A program made the position numbers and the translations under genes. A stretch of DNA of 64,000 bases from Paenibacillus nasutitermitis (GTDB lineage Bacteria; Bacillota; Bacilli; Paenibacillales; Paenibacillaceae), in assembly GCF_014641075.1 (NCBI RefSeq), contig NZ_BMHP01000004.1:124001-188000 (forward strand), written 5' to 3'. The notes beneath the pieces are model-generated. The model made no database searches. It had not been told where the DNA came from and saw nothing but the letters and a program-made list of their open reading frames with translations. Of this stretch, positions 62,783 to 64,000 are shown piece by piece; the first letter of the stretch is position 1, and the number at the start of each line of letters is the position of its first letter.

Positions 62783-62866
62783 ATGCAAAAGAATTATGAA
62801 ATTGATGCAAAATTAAACCAAATTTAACCGTATCGCCCTTTGTTCTTAACCTGTACAAGCTATTAT
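62783..62866 (+). promoter_or_regulatory. ABC operon promoter with direct repeats
   Basis: ATGCAAAA at 62783-62790 and 62805-62812 are 22 bases apart; ATTAAACC (62812-62819) and ATTTAACC (62822-62829) are 10 bases apart, a spacing typical of OmpR-family sites. TATTAT (62861-62866) is the likely -10, with TTTGTT 16 bases upstream as -35. Confidence 0.5.
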
Positions 62867-62932
62867 GGATGCTGGGAAGAAGAACAGGAGTCAAGGCATG
62901 GACGCCGTGACACGAGAGGAGATGACGTCAGA

Positions 62933-63871
62933 GTGAGCATCTGCGTTCTTAGAACGAATCAGTTATCCAAGGAATACGGGGAGCACAGCGCCCTGGACCG
63001 TGTTGATCTGTCCATTCACAAGGGCAGTATTTATGGTTTTATCGGGCAGAATGGAGCGGGCAAATCTACGCTAATGCGGATTGTAACCGGGCTCGCCTTT
63101 CCGACATCCGGCTCGATCGAGCTGTTTGGGGAAAGTGATGCCAAGAGAATCGTTCGAGCGAGGGTACGCATAGGTACGACCATTGAAAGCCCGGCATTGT
63201 TTCCGTCCATGTCGGCCTATGAGAACATGGAAGTGCAGCGGCTGCAGAAAGGAATCAGGGAAAAAGAGGCTATTTATCAAACCCTTGAAATCGTCGGTCT
63301 GCAGGGGACCGGCAAAAAACCGGCGGGAGATTTCTCCCTGGGAATGAAACAGCGTCTTGATCTTGCAATCGCTTTGCTGGGGCAACCGGAACTTCTTATC
63401 CTCGATGAGCCTACGAACGGATTGGACCCCATGAGTGTCATGGGTCTGAGAGAACTGTTAAAGAAGCTCAACCGCGAATGCGGGATGACCATTTTGATCT
63501 CCAGCCATATTCTGAGCGAGCTTCATCTGCTGGCTACCCATTACGGAATCATTCACCAGGGGAAACTGCTGGAGCAGTTGACGGTGGAGGAGTTGAACAA
63601 GAAATGCCGCCAGTATCTGCACATCAAGGTGAACGAACCCGTTCATGCGGCAGAGGTGATTGGGCGAGAGCTTCCGGCAGCCGAAATCGAAGCGATGCCA
63701 GATGGCATCATCCGTTTATTCCGCTATACGGAGCACCCGGGCAAAATTTCTTCAATGCTTGCGGCTGCGGGTCTTGAAATTGAACAATTCATGCCGATGG
63801 GCGAGCATCTGGAGAGTTATTTTGTCCGGCGGATCGGGGGTATGGGGCATGATCAATCTAATAGCGTCTGA
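62933..63871 (+). CDS. BcrA/lantibiotic-immunity-type ABC transporter ATPase
   Basis: 312 residues from GTG 62933 (AGGAG upstream at a somewhat long 11-base gap; no better in-frame start). Walker A GQNGAGKST, signature FSLGMKQRLDLA, Walker B LLILDEPTNGLDP and the H-loop SSHIL are intact. A ~90-residue C-terminal extension (YLHIKVNEPVHAAEVIG...) matches the BcrA subgroup. It overlaps the permease gene. Probably exports or detoxifies bacitracin-like or lantibiotic peptides. Confidence 0.93.
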   Translation: MSICVLRTNQLSKEYGEHSALDRVDLSIHKGSIYGFIGQNGAGKSTLMRIVTGLAFPTSGSIELFGESDAKRIVRARVRIGTTIESPALFPSMSAYENMEVQRLQKGIREKEAIYQTLEIVGLQGTGKKPAGDFSLGMKQRLDLAIALLGQPELLILDEPTNGLDPMSVMGLRELLKKLNRECGMTILISSHILSELHLLATHYGIIHQGKLLEQLTVEELNKKCRQYLHIKVNEPVHAAEVIGRELPAAEIEAMPDGIIRLFRYTEHPGKISSMLAAAGLEIEQFMPMGEHLESYFVRRIGGMGHDQSNSV

Positions 63872-64000
63872 ATGGTATAAGCTGCGGAAAAACGACCTGT
63901 TCCGGATTCTCTGTTATTTTATGATTGCCGTGGCATTCCTTTTCCCGTTGTTCATTTATTGGAGCTTTCCGAAGGATGGAGACGGCCAAATCACGCTCAC
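63849..64000 (+). CDS. ABC-2-type permease, 3'-truncated by window edge
   Basis: The first 50 residues (INLIASEWYKLRKNDLFRI, then the membrane segment FMIAVAFLFPLFIYW) match the start of BcrB/lantibiotic-immunity ABC-2 permeases. It overlaps the ATPase gene by 23 bases. The rest lies beyond the window. Confidence 0.85.
   Translation, partial: MINLIASEWYKLRKNDLFRILCYFMIAVAFLFPLFIYWSFPKDGDGQITL

Overview
The window looks like chromosomal DNA from a Gram-positive, endospore-forming, motile soil bacterium of the Paenibacillus type. Support comes from an alpha/beta small acid-soluble spore protein, a sigma-H-type promoter in front of an orphan sporulation-type kinase, a sigma-D-type promoter in front of a YjfB-like gene, an isoleucine T-box leader, strong AGGAGG ribosome binding sites, frequent TTG/GTG starts, many two-component systems and many glycoside hydrolases. 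The genus is inferred from gene content and protein style; no marker gene such as rRNA is present. I see no insertion sequence, prophage or CRISPR array.

Layout. 1-3.5 kb: the end of a repeat-linker surface protein and a secreted propeller/helical protein of unknown function. 3.6-7.1 kb: a GntR regulator divergent from a BadF-type sugar kinase and a GH4 6-phospho-glycosidase. 7.2-11.8 kb: CorA, a spore SASP, a two-component system and a flavin-type stress protein. 11.8-14.4 kb: a GH51 arabinofuranosidase divergent from an ArsR-type regulator carrying a large C-terminal domain. 14.6-20 kb: a VanRS-like pair with a membrane serine hydrolase, then an aldo/keto reductase and an aldose epimerase. 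20-31 kb: YjfB, a PadR/DUF1700/DUF4097 operon, an HD-GYP phosphodiesterase, a glycerophosphodiesterase, a 1281-residue hybrid kinase with its response regulator, and a MerR regulator. 31.5-38.2 kb: a LytS-type kinase, a stalk-domain secreted protein, an APH-type kinase, HxlR/MFS and a tRNA-Thr. 38.2-45.2 kb: an SRAP protein, an arsRBC operon, and a second ArsR-type regulator (a paralogue of the first) divergent from a glutaminase-family/DUF4965 protein. 45.3-55.4 kb: a LexA-box operon (WYL-like and YolD), a tyrosinase-like protein, Nudix/MscL, a sporulation kinase, an AlkD-like protein, a FUSC protein and small membrane proteins. 55.7-64 kb: GH32, IlvA under a T-box, a bicupin oxalate decarboxylase, and a two-component system followed by a BcrA-type ABC transporter that runs off the window.

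Themes. Plant carbohydrate use is prominent (GH4, GH51, GH32, epimerase, cre-like sites), as is heavy environmental sensing (six histidine kinases). The most interesting unit is the repeated module of 'ArsR winged helix + conserved ~200-residue C-terminal domain' divergent from a hydrolase gene. It occurs twice here, each copy with a CcpA-like cre site in the intergenic region, and probably represents a little-described family of one-component carbohydrate sensors.
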